37,810 bases of DNA, taken from JAVVVD01 sp964642795. Its GTDB lineage: Bacteria; Bacillota; Clostridia; Christensenellales; CAG-138. The translations under genes and the position numbers were made by a program. Shown one piece after another: positions 16,702-25,184 of this stretch (position 1 is the first letter of the stretch; the number at the start of each line of letters is the position of its first letter). The stretch is taken from positions 1 to 37,810 of the forward strand of contig CAZXRQ010000010.1 of assembly GCA_964642795.1 (NCBI GenBank), written 5' to 3'. The notes under the pieces were generated by a model. The model saw only the letters and a list, made by a program, of their open reading frames with translations, was not told the DNA's origin and did no database searches.

Positions 16702-17270
16702 AGTACGCCTCCGTCGATTTCTTTTAATCGGCTGATGATAAAGCTTTCCAGCTCTGCGTCATCCATGCCTTCACAGTCAATTTCCCCCGTGTCCAGCTCC
16801 AGTATGCATAAAGGCGGAAACATAACACACCACCAGTTTTTGCCTTTTCCCTCGCCCAGCACTACGCGCAGTGCGCGGTATGCACCCGCGGGGTATACTT
16901 TGCCCGCGTATATCCGCTCCGGGAAAGTATAGCTGCCCAGCGCCAGCCTGACGCCGTAGTCCGCGCCGTTTGCATCCAGCACCGCGCCTGCGGCGAGCAG
17001 CATGCTCTCAGCATCCTGCATGAGCGCTGTCTCCGCGTCGGGGCCGCTCTGTACGCGGGAGCGCATGGCGTCCGATTCGCAGGCGAGCAACGCATCCCGC
17101 ACCATCAGCTTTACTCGCTGATCCTCAGCAGAGTCGCTGTTGGCCACTATATGCAGCCGTACTATCCCGGCCGGCACGGTATCGTATTCATCTGGCGCAG
17201 CCAGCGCCGGGCGTGCAAGACCTGACAGAATCAACAGTACAAGCGCCGCGGATATATATTTTTGCTTCAT
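16671..17270 (-). CDS. spoIIR: Stage II sporulation protein R
   Basis: 199 residues. A signal peptide (MKQKYISAALVLLILSGLARPALA) precedes the SpoIIR core: IVRLHIVANSDSAEDQRVKLMVRDALL and the hallmark YRALRVVLGEGKGKNWWCVMFPPLC. Known role: made in the forespore under sigma-F, secreted to the intermembrane space, and needed for SpoIIGA to process pro-sigma-E. Start is ATG 17270, five bases after GGAGG. It reads into sleB with overlap. It is divergent from ispE across an 86-base gap; a sigma-F promoter is expected there but I cannot assign one with confidence. Confidence 0.95.
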   Translation of the reverse strand: MKQKYISAALVLLILSGLARPALAAPDEYDTVPAGIVRLHIVANSDSAEDQRVKLMVRDALLACESDAMRSRVQSGPDAETALMQDAESMLLAAGAVLDANGADYGVRLALGSYTFPERIYAGKVYPAGAYRALRVVLGEGKGKNWWCVMFPPLCILELDTGEIDCEGMDDAELESFIISRLKEIDGGVLWKRIKECLR

Positions 17271-17341
17271 GTTTTCCTCCAAATAAGGTGAATTTCAAAT
17301 GAATTATTGACAAAGGGGGTGCTTTTGATTCGATTTGTGCT

Positions 17342-17347
17342 TATAAT
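17342..17347 (+). promoter_or_regulatory. -10 box of ispE, suggesting a leaderless transcript
   Basis: Consensus TATAAT ends nine bases before ATG 17357, so transcription should begin two or three bases before the start codon. No Shine-Dalgarno sequence is present. The -35 region is weak (GTGCTT at a 17-base spacer). Confidence 0.45.
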
Positions 17348-17356
17348 AACAGTAAT

Positions 17357-18169
17357 ATGATGCGCATAAGGGCTTACGCAAAGATAAATCTGACGCTGGA
17401 CGTGCTTAGGAAGCGGAAGGACGGCTATCACGACCTGTGCAGCATAATGCATAGCATCGACCTTTACGATACTGTCGAGCTGGAGAAGCTCGACGGCGTA
17501 GAGGTGGAATGTGATCCGCCGCTGCCCGAGGACTCCGCCGCATACCGTGCGGCGCGCGCGTACATGGCGCTTACGGGATGCGGCGCACGCATACGCATTA
17601 GCCGCAGTATACCGGATGAGGCGGGCATGGGCGCGGCCAGCGCGGACGCCGCCGCGGTGCTTGCCGGGCTGGACCGCATGTATGGGCTGCTGCCCATCGA
17701 GCGGCTGTACAAGCTTGCCGCAATGATAGGCGCGGATGTGCCGTTTTGCCTAATGCAGGGCTGTGCGCTGGCAGAGGGCATAGGCGATATTCTTACCCCG
17801 CTTGCCCGCATACCCATGGCGCTGCTTATCGTTAAGGGCGGGCGCGGTATAAGCACAAAGTCGCTTTTTTCCGGGCTCAAGCTGCCGGTACCGCATCCGG
17901 ATACCGTTGCGGCCATACGCGCGGTAAAGGCGGGGGATGTGCGCGCGCTTTCGGGCTGCATGTTCAATGCGCTTGAGGCGGTGGCCGTGCTGGAAGCGCC
18001 GGAGATAGGCGCGCTGAAAGCCCGCCTGCTGGCCAGCGGCGCTCTTGCCGCTACCATGACCGGCTCTGGCTCGGCGGTGGTGGGGGTTTTCGCCTCCTAC
18101 GGCGATGCGGAGTCAGCTGCGCCGCATTTTGCAGATTGCGCGTTTAACCGGCTTTGCCGCACTATTTAA
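17357..18169 (+). CDS. ispE: 4-diphosphocytidyl-2-C-methyl-D-erythritol kinase
   Basis: 270 residues, normal for IspE. N-terminal AYAKINLTLDVLRKRKDGYHDL is diagnostic, and the GHMP kinase ATP loop is PDEAGMGAASADAAAVL. The C-terminal MTGSGSAVVGVF is the third GHMP motif. It phosphorylates CDP-methylerythritol in the non-mevalonate isoprenoid pathway. Two adjacent ATGs (17357, 17360) could start it; there is no ribosome site, and the -10 box is so close that the message may be leaderless. Followed by the murC-type gene 52 bases later. Confidence 0.95.
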   Translation: MMRIRAYAKINLTLDVLRKRKDGYHDLCSIMHSIDLYDTVELEKLDGVEVECDPPLPEDSAAYRAARAYMALTGCGARIRISRSIPDEAGMGAASADAAAVLAGLDRMYGLLPIERLYKLAAMIGADVPFCLMQGCALAEGIGDILTPLARIPMALLIVKGGRGISTKSLFSGLKLPVPHPDTVAAIRAVKAGDVRALSGCMFNALEAVAVLEAPEIGALKARLLASGALAATMTGSGSAVVGVFASYGDAESAAPHFADCAFNRLCRTI

Positions 18170-18176
18170 AAAAACA

Positions 18177-18200
18177 CGCGGGCGCAGCATAATGCCCGCG
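18177..18200. promoter_or_regulatory. Hairpin between ispE and the murC-type gene
   Basis: CGCGGGC / GCCCGCG with a ten-base loop, placed just before the murC ribosome site. On the minus strand it is followed by a T-run (complement of the A-run at 18167-18174), so it could terminate antisense transcription; on the plus strand it has no T-tail. Confidence 0.5.
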
Positions 18201-18221
18201 CACGGAGGATATATCTGACAT

Positions 18222-19583
18222 ATGACGCATATTGATCAGCACAGGAAAATTCACCTTATAGGCATAGGCGGCTGCTCCATGAACGGCCTTGCGCAGATAC
18301 TGTGCGCGCGCGGCTACAAGGTACAGGGCTCCGATTCGGCGGAATCCCCGTTTACCGAAAGGCTGAAGGAGCTTGGCATACCGGTGGCCATAGGCCATGA
18401 CGCGGGCAATTTGGGCGACGCGGATCTTGTGATATACTCCGCCGCCATAAAGCCGGATAATGTTGAGCGCGCGGAGGCTGCCCGGCGCGGCATACCCGAG
18501 CTTGAACGCTCTGTGGCGCTGGGTCAGCTTACGGAGGGCTATAAGCAGGTGGTGGGCATAGCGGGCTGCCACGGCAAAACCACGATAACCAGTATGCTCG
18601 CCCTGATAAGCGAGCGCGGGCATCTTGATTCCACGGTGCATGTGGGGGGCTACGTTGAGTTCCTGCGCGGCGGTACGCACATAGGCAGCCACGAGCTGTT
18701 CATCACCGAGGCGTGCGAATATGTTGAAAGCTTTCTCACGCTGCGCCCGACCATAGCGCTTATAAACAACATCGACGACGATCATTTGGACTATTATAAG
18801 GACATAGACGCGATAACCGAGGCGTTTAAAAAATTCCTTGCGCTGCTTCCTGAGGACGGCCTGTTTATCGGCTGTGCGGACGATGTCCGCGTAAAGGGTC
18901 TGCTGGACGGCTTTGCGGGCGAAAAGCTCTCCTACGGCATGGAGGACGCGGACTATACCCCCCAGAATATCGAGTTTGACGGGCTGGGCTGTCCCGGCTA
19001 CGGGCTTGCGTTTCGCGGCGAGAGCCTTGGGTATATAAAGCTCAACGTGCCGGGTATGCACATGGTGACGGATTCTATGGCGGCCGCCGTGGTGGCGCTG
19101 CGCCTTGGCGCGAAGCTGTCGGATATCGCCTCCGCGCTCGCCGCGTTCCAAAATACGCAGCGTCGCTTTGAGTTCTACGGCGAGCGAAACGGTGTGCGTG
19201 TGTATCACGACTACGCGCACCATCCCGCCGAGGTCCGCGCGGCGCTGGACTGCGCAAGGCGCACCGCGCACGGAAGGGTATTCTGCCTGATGCAGTGCAA
19301 CAGCTACACCCGCGCAAAAACGCTGTTTTCCCATAACGTTGATTGCTTTAACGATGCGGACGAAACGCTGGTGGTGGATATATATCCCGGCCGCGAGAAG
19401 GATGACGGCAGCGTACATGCCCGTGATATGGTGATGGGCATAACGGAGGGCGGCGGCAACGCAAAATACATACCTACCTTCGAGCAGGTGCGCGCCTATC
19501 TGGACGGGCACGCGCAAAGCGGCGATCTTGTGATCACGCTGGGCAGCGGCGACGTGTTCAAGCAGACTAAGAAGCTGCTGTAA
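18222..19583 (+). CDS. murC: UDP-N-acetylmuramate--L-alanine ligase (MurC type)
   Basis: 453 residues with the three Mur ligase domains: N-terminal Rossmann-type IHLIGIGGCSMNGLA, central ATP-binding domain with P-loop GCHGKTT and NNIDDDHLDYY, and C-terminal HDYAHHPAEVRAAL. It adds L-alanine to UDP-MurNAc in the cytoplasm. The P-loop has Cys where MurC normally has Thr (GTHGKTT), and GGCSMNG where GGIGMSG is usual. The overall pattern still fits MurC better than Mpl or MurT, but these changes leave room for a paralogue. A GGAGG lies 13 bases before the ATG, rather far. Confidence 0.82.
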   Translation: MTHIDQHRKIHLIGIGGCSMNGLAQILCARGYKVQGSDSAESPFTERLKELGIPVAIGHDAGNLGDADLVIYSAAIKPDNVERAEAARRGIPELERSVALGQLTEGYKQVVGIAGCHGKTTITSMLALISERGHLDSTVHVGGYVEFLRGGTHIGSHELFITEACEYVESFLTLRPTIALINNIDDDHLDYYKDIDAITEAFKKFLALLPEDGLFIGCADDVRVKGLLDGFAGEKLSYGMEDADYTPQNIEFDGLGCPGYGLAFRGESLGYIKLNVPGMHMVTDSMAAAVVALRLGAKLSDIASALAAFQNTQRRFEFYGERNGVRVYHDYAHHPAEVRAALDCARRTAHGRVFCLMQCNSYTRAKTLFSHNVDCFNDADETLVVDIYPGREKDDGSVHARDMVMGITEGGGNAKYIPTFEQVRAYLDGHAQSGDLVITLGSGDVFKQTKKLL

Positions 19584-19908
19584 GGGCGCGCTGTATATAA
19601 GATTGACTAAAAACCGGTACAGAATAGAGCTGTACGAGCATTTTGCGGGGAGCCGAATACCTTCTATATAATTACCTTCACAGTGGATGCGGCCGGCTTT
19701 TACAACTATTCAAAGACGGTCGGCTGCCCGTTGTATTACGGCTCTATATACCTTTGCACCAAAGTGTTAAACTCAATTAGAATTTCCGCTATGCTGTACG
19801 CGATGGGGAAATCTGTCTGCTCAACAGGCGCGACCCCGGCTTTACGGATATGATCGCGCCGAGCAAGCTGTTTCATATAACGGGAGTACCGTATGTTTTA
19901 TTGCGGGG
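19584..19908. other. 325-base region without an intact gene
   Basis: Nothing here is a recognisable intact gene. On the plus strand two open stretches in different frames (about 19620-19850 and 19796-19910) lack start sites and are broken by stops. The second encodes GEICLLNRRDPGF and LFHITGVPYVLLRGHEDLL, which looks protein-like. A decayed gene is possible. Confidence 0.35.
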
Positions 19909-21141
19909 TCACGAAGATCTTCTTGCGGAAGCGGCCTGCGAAAGCGTTACCGTAAACACCGTGCCGCGCTCTAAGTCGCTTTGCACGGCTATACGGCCGT
20001 GATGCCTGTCTGCTATTTCGCGGGCTATGGCAAGCCCCAGCCCGTAGCCGCCGCCGTGCGTCCTTGCATCGTCTGCGCGGTAGAACCGCTCAAAAATATG
20101 CCCGATATTCTCCTGCGGTATGGGGTCGCCGCTGTTCTGCACCGACAGATGCAGCCTGTCCTTGCAGGCATAGAGCCGCACGGCCACCTTGCCTCCGGCG
20201 GGCGTATACTTTACGGCGTTATCCAGCAGTATCATTACAAGCTGCTTCAGCTGCTTTGCGTCGCCCGGCGTTATGCAATTTGGCGCTACGTCAGACTCCA
20301 TGCTTACGTTGCTTTCAAAGGCTACCACCTCAAAGGCGAGGATGGATTCCCACACTGTCTCGGAAAGCGACTCGGGCGTTTCGGGAGCGGGCTGGCGCAG
20401 CGCGTCGGTGCGGGCCAAAAACAGCATATCCTCTACCAGCCCCTTCATGCGCACGGCTTCCTTTTTTGTGGCCGTGAGCCACTGGCTGTCGCCGATCTCC
20501 TTTTCCATTATATCTGTATTTGCGAGTATTACGGTGAGCGGCGTTTTCAGCTCGTGCGAGGCGTTGGCTATGAACTGCTGCTGCTGCTCCCAGGATCGCT
20601 CCACGGGGCGCAGCGCCCAGCCCGCCAAAAACCGGCTAATGAAGTAGAACGCTATCAACGCCAGCATAAGTATCAGACTTGTTATGCTGACGTTGTATTT
20701 GAGCTGCTCAAATTCGCTCTGCATATCCGCGAAGGCTATGGTGCTGCCGTCCACACGCTTGTACGCTACGCCGTAATCAGCAAGAAAGCCCTGCTCGCTT
20801 TCCGCGTTCTGCGCCCGCGCTACCAGCAGCTGCGCCGTTTCGTCATCAACGTTTACCGTGGGTGATATGGCGGCCCACATGCCGTCGCTGCCCTGTATGA
20901 TGGAAAAGCCGAGTATGTGAGACATATTCCTGCCCGCGTCCGGGTTCCATTTGCCGGGCAGACTGAAATCCTGCTTAAAACCGCCGTCGTCGCGGAATGC
21001 TTCGAAATTCAGGGCGCTTTCGTAGCTGCTTTTGAACTCGTGAGCAAGTGATATCATATTTGCCGCCGCTACGGATACCATTACCAGGAACACCAGCAGC
21101 ATATTGATAAGTATGAACTTGTTTTTCAGCTTTTTCAGCAT
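19909..21141 (-). CDS. Sensor histidine kinase
   Basis: 410 residues. Two membrane segments (about 8-30 and 152-175) bracket an extracytoplasmic sensor domain of ~120 residues. The dimerisation domain holds the phospho-acceptor His196 in ASHELKTPLTVI, and the ATPase domain shows the N box (MILLDNAVKYTP), G1 (QNSGDPIP) and G2 (GGYGLGLAIA). It phosphorylates the response regulator encoded just upstream on the same strand; the genes overlap by seven bases. No HAMP is evident. The signal sensed is unknown. Confidence 0.93.
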   Translation of the reverse strand: MLKKLKNKFILINMLLVFLVMVSVAAANMISLAHEFKSSYESALNFEAFRDDGGFKQDFSLPGKWNPDAGRNMSHILGFSIIQGSDGMWAAISPTVNVDDETAQLLVARAQNAESEQGFLADYGVAYKRVDGSTIAFADMQSEFEQLKYNVSITSLILMLALIAFYFISRFLAGWALRPVERSWEQQQQFIANASHELKTPLTVILANTDIMEKEIGDSQWLTATKKEAVRMKGLVEDMLFLARTDALRQPAPETPESLSETVWESILAFEVVAFESNVSMESDVAPNCITPGDAKQLKQLVMILLDNAVKYTPAGGKVAVRLYACKDRLHLSVQNSGDPIPQENIGHIFERFYRADDARTHGGGYGLGLAIAREIADRHHGRIAVQSDLERGTVFTVTLSQAASARRSS

Positions 21142-21812
21142 TCCTTGTACTCCAGCCGGTAGCCCAGCCGCCTTTGCGAAATTATCTGCACCCTGCTTCC
21201 AAGGTAAAACAGCTTTTTACGCAGAAACGATATGTACGCCTCCGCGTTGTTGCTCACCGCTTCGCTCTCCATGCCCCATATTTTTACAATAAGATCCTCT
21301 GTGCTTACTATGCAGCTGGGGTCGCGCATAAGTAGCTTCAGCACCTCGAATTCCTTGTGACTAAGGCGTATCTGGCGATCGCCGCACAACAGCGTGCAGG
21401 AGCCGAGGCTGAGGGTGATATCCCCAAAGAACAGCTCGTTCATCTGTACAGGCCCCTGGCGGCGGGCGAGCGCGCGGATCCTGGCAAGCAGCTCCTCGGT
21501 TTCAAAGGGCTTGGTAAGGTAATCGTCCGCGCCGCAGTCCAGCCCGCGCACCTTGTCGGAAACGTCGTCCAGCGCGGTAAGCATCAGTATGGGGGTGGAA
21601 ACGCCGGCCTTTCTAAGCTCCGCGGCGACCTGAAAGCCGTTTTTCTTGGGCAGCATCACATCAAGCACTATCACGTCGTACTGGCCGGTGCTGCCGTATT
21701 CCACGCCGTCCGCGCCGTTATATACAGCCTCCGCCTGATATCTCTGCTCCTTGCATACCCTTGTGATGGCCGTTGCGAGGTTGATTTCGTCTTCCACTAC
21801 CAATATCTGCAT
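21135..21812 (-). CDS. OmpR-family response regulator
   Basis: 225 residues. Receiver domain (1-120): acidic Glu7/Asp8, phospho-acceptor Asp51 in VLDVMLPKKNG, LTALDD and the conserved Lys in TKPFE. C-terminal winged helix (about 130-222) includes LSHKEFEVLKLLMRDPSCIVS and the wing RRLGYRLE. ATG 21812 is chosen over an upstream TTG because the receiver fold begins there. Divergent from the VTC/DUF4956/carbohydrate-binding operon, which it probably regulates (inference from position only). Confidence 0.93.
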   Translation of the reverse strand: MQILVVEDEINLATAITRVCKEQRYQAEAVYNGADGVEYGSTGQYDVIVLDVMLPKKNGFQVAAELRKAGVSTPILMLTALDDVSDKVRGLDCGADDYLTKPFETEELLARIRALARRQGPVQMNELFFGDITLSLGSCTLLCGDRQIRLSHKEFEVLKLLMRDPSCIVSTEDLIVKIWGMESEAVSNNAEAYISFLRKKLFYLGSRVQIISQRRLGYRLEYKEC

Positions 21813-21908
21813 AAAAACCACCAACCATAGTATTTTTTGTACGACTTGGAACGCTTTGACTCATGTTTTTATTATTATATCATATAATACCGCCGCTACC
21901 TTAAATGA

Positions 21909-21935
21909 AGCTGAAAAAACAAACTTGGGTTTTTC
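21909..21935. promoter_or_regulatory. Inverted repeat in the divergent regulator/VTC intergenic region
   Basis: CTGAAAAA ... TTTTTCAG, eight-base arms with an 11-base spacer, between the two-component operon and the VTC operon. It could be an operator or a weak terminator hairpin. AT-rich -10-like boxes flank it. Confidence 0.35.
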
Positions 21936-21994
21936 AGACGGAATTCAGTGTGCTTGGCTATACTGTGTGCAGCAAAAGGAAAGGGAAAAGGAAA

Positions 21995-22723
21995 ATGAAG
22001 CAATATCAGGACGTGTTCAAACGCGTAGAGAAAAAGTACATACTGTCGGCTGAACAGTACAGCGCCCTCCAGCGCATACTCGCGGGACGCATGAAGGCCG
22101 ACGAATACGGGCTGCACACGATCTCGAATATATATTACGACACCGATGATTACGCGCTTATCCGCGAAAGCCTGCAAAAACCCGTATATAAGGAAAAGCT
22201 GCGCCTAAGGTGCTACGGGCCGGCAACGCCGGACTCCCAGGTGTTCGTGGAGCTCAAAAAGAAGTTTAAGGGCGTGGTCTACAAGCGCAGGGTAAGCATG
22301 AAGCTGAAGGATGCGGAGCTATTCCTTGCAACGGGCGTCATGCGCGCCCCTATGGAGCAGATACACAAGGAGATAGCGTATTTTCTCAAGGTGCATCCGG
22401 CAAGCCCCCAGGTTTATCTTGCCTACGACAGGCTGGCGATGTACGACCCCGAGGGCGGTGAGCTTAGGATCACCTTCGACCGTAACATACGCTTCCGCAC
22501 AGACGAGCTTTCGCTGGCGTCAGATTCCTGCGGCACGTATATACTGCCTCCAGACGATGTGCTTATGGAGATAAAGATACCGGGCGCTATGCCGATGTGG
22601 CTCAGCCGCGCACTGTCCGAGCTTGCGATATATCCTGCGTCGTTTTCAAAGTACGGGCGCTGCTATCAGGACTACATAATGGGCAGACGCCTTACAAAGG
22701 GAGGGAAAGAGCATGCTGCTTGA
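21995..22723 (+). CDS. VTC-domain protein (polyphosphate polymerase family)
   Basis: 242 residues filling the VTC domain. Conserved beta-tunnel features: RVEKKYILS, ISNIYYDTDDYALIRESL, KEKLRLRCYG, VFVELKKKFKGVVYKRR and the late acid in VLMEIKIPGAMP. Yeast Vtc4 uses such a domain to make polyphosphate from ATP; bacterial relatives are usually annotated as polyphosphate polymerases but few are tested. Start set at ATG 21995 with a purine-rich GGAAAGGGAAAAGG upstream; the frame extends further but those 30 residues look non-family. It overlaps the next gene by 11 bases. Confidence 0.88.
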   Translation: MKQYQDVFKRVEKKYILSAEQYSALQRILAGRMKADEYGLHTISNIYYDTDDYALIRESLQKPVYKEKLRLRCYGPATPDSQVFVELKKKFKGVVYKRRVSMKLKDAELFLATGVMRAPMEQIHKEIAYFLKVHPASPQVYLAYDRLAMYDPEGGELRITFDRNIRFRTDELSLASDSCGTYILPPDDVLMEIKIPGAMPMWLSRALSELAIYPASFSKYGRCYQDYIMGRRLTKGGKEHAA

Positions 22724-23381
22724 AAGCATCTTGACGGACGGACTGACGCTGTCCGGATACCTTATCTGCGCGGGTACCGCGCTGGCACTGGGCTTTGTGA
22801 CCGCGCTGCTGTACCAGTATAAAAACACCAGCAGCCGCAGCTTCACGCTTAGCCTTGTGTTGCTGCCCGCGGTGGTGCAGACGGTAATACTGCTGGTAAA
22901 CGGTAATATTGGCATAGGCGTGGCGGTGGCCGGCGCGTTCTCGCTGGTACGCTTCCGCTCGGTGCCGGGCACCGCAAAGGAGATAACCGTACTGTTTATG
23001 GCGATGGCGATAGGCATTGCCACGGGCACCGGCTGCATATTCGTAGCGATGATATTCACGGCGGTGTTCAGCCTGGTGTACCTGCTGCTTACAAAGGCAG
23101 GCTTCGGCGAACCCAAGACGGCGCATCAGGAGCTGAAAATCACCGTACCTGAGACCCTGGACTATACCGGCCTGTTTGACGACCTGCTCAACCACTATAC
23201 CAAGGAGCATTCGCTGCTCAGGGTAAAGACCACCAACATGGGAAGCCTGTACGAGCTGACGTATTCCGTAGCATTGCAAAACGGCGTAAATACCCGGCAG
23301 ATGATAGACGACATACGCACCCGAAACGGCAACCTTAACATCACCCTCGGCAGAGGGCTTACACCAAAGGAGGAATTGTAA
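22713..23381 (+). CDS. DUF4956 family membrane protein
   Basis: 222 residues. About four hydrophobic segments in the first 130 residues (for example LICAGTALALGFVTALLY and IFVAMIFTAVFSLVYLLL) surround the signature GAFSLVRFRSVPGTAKEI. The C-terminal ~90 residues are soluble (LKITVPETLDYTGLFDDLL). DUF4956 proteins commonly sit between a VTC gene and a carbohydrate-binding or CotH gene, as here. Overlaps the VTC gene by 11 bases and the next gene by one base (TAATG), so all three are translationally coupled. Confidence 0.9.
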   Translation: MLLESILTDGLTLSGYLICAGTALALGFVTALLYQYKNTSSRSFTLSLVLLPAVVQTVILLVNGNIGIGVAVAGAFSLVRFRSVPGTAKEITVLFMAMAIGIATGTGCIFVAMIFTAVFSLVYLLLTKAGFGEPKTAHQELKITVPETLDYTGLFDDLLNHYTKEHSLLRVKTTNMGSLYELTYSVALQNGVNTRQMIDDIRTRNGNLNITLGRGLTPKEEL

Positions 23382-25027
23382 TGAAAAAACGTATTATAGC
23401 GCTGCTTGGCGCAGCCTGCCTTGTATTTTCCCTCGCGGCCTGCTCCGAAACGCCGGCGGAGGAAATGCAGGATGCTGCAACGTCGGACGTCTCAGATGTG
23501 GAGGAGACCGCAGAGACGACCGCGACGGTATCGAGCTCGAGCTCAAGCTCGAGTTCGAGCAGCACGGCAGTGGATGTGGAAGGCAGCATCCACGAGTACA
23601 AAAGCTCGGATCTGGATGCAAGCTATGATGAATCCGACGCGACGATGGTAGACTTGTCTTCGCTAAGCGGCAGCACATACAGCGTCACCGCGGGAGGCAC
23701 CTATATACTGTCCGGCACATATGCGGGTCAGATACTCGTAGAGGTGGACGATGCGGACAAGGTGCAGCTCGTGCTGGCCGGCGCTACGATAACCTGTGCC
23801 GACGGCCCCGCAATATACGTTATCAGCACGGATAAGCTGATACTCACGCTGGCGGACGGCACGGAAAACACCATATCCGACGGTGTAGGTTATGCTCAGG
23901 ACGAGGAGGGCGCGGACGGCGCGCTGTACTCCAAGTCCGACGTGGCTATAAACGGCTCCGGCAGTCTTACGGTAAACGGCAACACCGCCCACGGCATAGT
24001 ATCCAAGGACGAGCTCGTGATAACCGGCGGCGTCATAATCGTAAACTCAGTCAAGGACGGATTGCGCGGCAAGGACTGCGTCGCTATATGCGGCGGCAGC
24101 ATCACCGTCAACGCCGGGAGCGACGGCATATATTCCTCCGAGACGGATGAGGGCAAGGGCTATGTGGCCGTTGACGGCGGCACGATAACCATCGTAGCAT
24201 CAAACGACGGCATACAGGCGGAAAACGATATCTGCATCACCGGCGGCACGGTGGATATTCAGTGCAGCGGCGGCAGCTCTACTGTAACGCTTGCAAGCGA
24301 TGCAAACGGCTTTGGGCGCAGTCAGTGGAACGGCGCGACCATAAGCGATACCTCTACGGGCAGCTATAAGGGGATCAAGGCGGGCGGCTATATTGCAATA
24401 ATTGGCGGCACGTTCAATATTGATACCGCGGACGATGCAATCCACGCTGGCGGCGTTATTGAGATCACGGCAGGCGACTTTACGCTCAAAAGCGGCGACG
24501 ACGCTATCCACTCCGATACGGATGTAACAATAAGCGGCGGCAGCTTCGATATACCGTACTGCTACGAGGGCATAGAGGGCCAGACCATTACCGTGGACGA
24601 CGGCACGATCGATATAGTCTCCTCCGACGACGGCATGAACGCCGCGGGCGGCTCGGACAGCTCCGGATTTAACGGCGGCTGGCAGGATACCTTCACCGTG
24701 CAGGATAATTGCTCCATCACGATAAACGGCGGCAATATCACCATAGTGTCCGACGGCGACTGCATGGATTCCAACGGCGCTCTGACTATAAACGGCGGTA
24801 CGCTTAACCTTACCTGTAACGGCAACGGCAACACCGCCATAGACGCTAACGGCACCTATTCAAACAACGGAGGCAATATCACCACCAACGACGGCTCGGA
24901 ATCCGGCTCCGGCATGATTGGCGGCGGCATGATGGGCGGCAATGGCGGCACTGGCGGCGGCGGGCACGGCGGCAGCGGTATGGGCGGCCAGCCCGGAGGG
25001 ATGGGCGGCGGCCAGCCCCAGGGTTAA
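23381..25027 (+). CDS. Carbohydrate-binding domain lipoprotein (DUF4353-like)
   Basis: 548 residues. Signal peptide with lipobox ending LAAC (Cys21), then an acidic Thr/Ser linker with a run of about ten serines. The main part (about 70-490) is a series of beta-helix-like repeats with recurring GGT/GGSI.I....DGI patterns (VNGNTAHGIVSK, VNAGSDGIYSSETD, SGDDAIHSDTD), matching the DUF4353 carbohydrate-binding family. The last ~45 residues are Gly/Met/Gln-rich (GGGMMGGNGGTGG). It is probably a surface protein binding polysaccharide or a similar polymer. Third gene of the VTC/DUF4956 operon. Confidence 0.87.
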   Translation: MKKRIIALLGAACLVFSLAACSETPAEEMQDAATSDVSDVEETAETTATVSSSSSSSSSSSTAVDVEGSIHEYKSSDLDASYDESDATMVDLSSLSGSTYSVTAGGTYILSGTYAGQILVEVDDADKVQLVLAGATITCADGPAIYVISTDKLILTLADGTENTISDGVGYAQDEEGADGALYSKSDVAINGSGSLTVNGNTAHGIVSKDELVITGGVIIVNSVKDGLRGKDCVAICGGSITVNAGSDGIYSSETDEGKGYVAVDGGTITIVASNDGIQAENDICITGGTVDIQCSGGSSTVTLASDANGFGRSQWNGATISDTSTGSYKGIKAGGYIAIIGGTFNIDTADDAIHAGGVIEITAGDFTLKSGDDAIHSDTDVTISGGSFDIPYCYEGIEGQTITVDDGTIDIVSSDDGMNAAGGSDSSGFNGGWQDTFTVQDNCSITINGGNITIVSDGDCMDSNGALTINGGTLNLTCNGNGNTAIDANGTYSNNGGNITTNDGSESGSGMIGGGMMGGNGGTGGGGHGGSGMGGQPGGMGGGQPQG

Positions 25028-25130
25028 GCTGTAACACGGCAGAAACAAAATCATCAGCGTCCGTATGCGGCACATGGCAAAACCGCACTCCGCCTCGCAT
25101 ACGGGCGCTGGTAAATAAAAGGAGAAGCAT

Positions 25131-25178
25131 ATGAAAACCAACAGGCTGAAGATGGCCATAGAGATAATAGCGGAATGA
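25131..25178 (+). CDS. Possible 15-residue small ORF
   Basis: ATG 25131 follows an excellent ribosome site (AAAAGGAG, seven bases) and encodes MKTNRLKMAIEIIAE before TGA, only six bases before a terminator hairpin. The sequence resembles the first helix of a DNA-binding regulator such as a DeoR/WYL protein, so it may be the stub of a deleted gene rather than a real peptide. Confidence 0.35.
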   Translation: MKTNRLKMAIEIIAE

Positions 25179-25184
25179 TCAAAA

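Noticed and set aside
18177..18200. Terminator of ispE on the plus strand
   Set aside because: The hairpin is followed by the murC ribosome site and not by a T-run; the T-run exists only on the opposite strand.
18162..19517. Very long minus-strand open frame opposite the murC-type gene
   Set aside because: It is antisense to a clear Mur ligase, has low-complexity basic/His-rich composition and no ribosome site; GC-rich codon usage opens such shadow frames.
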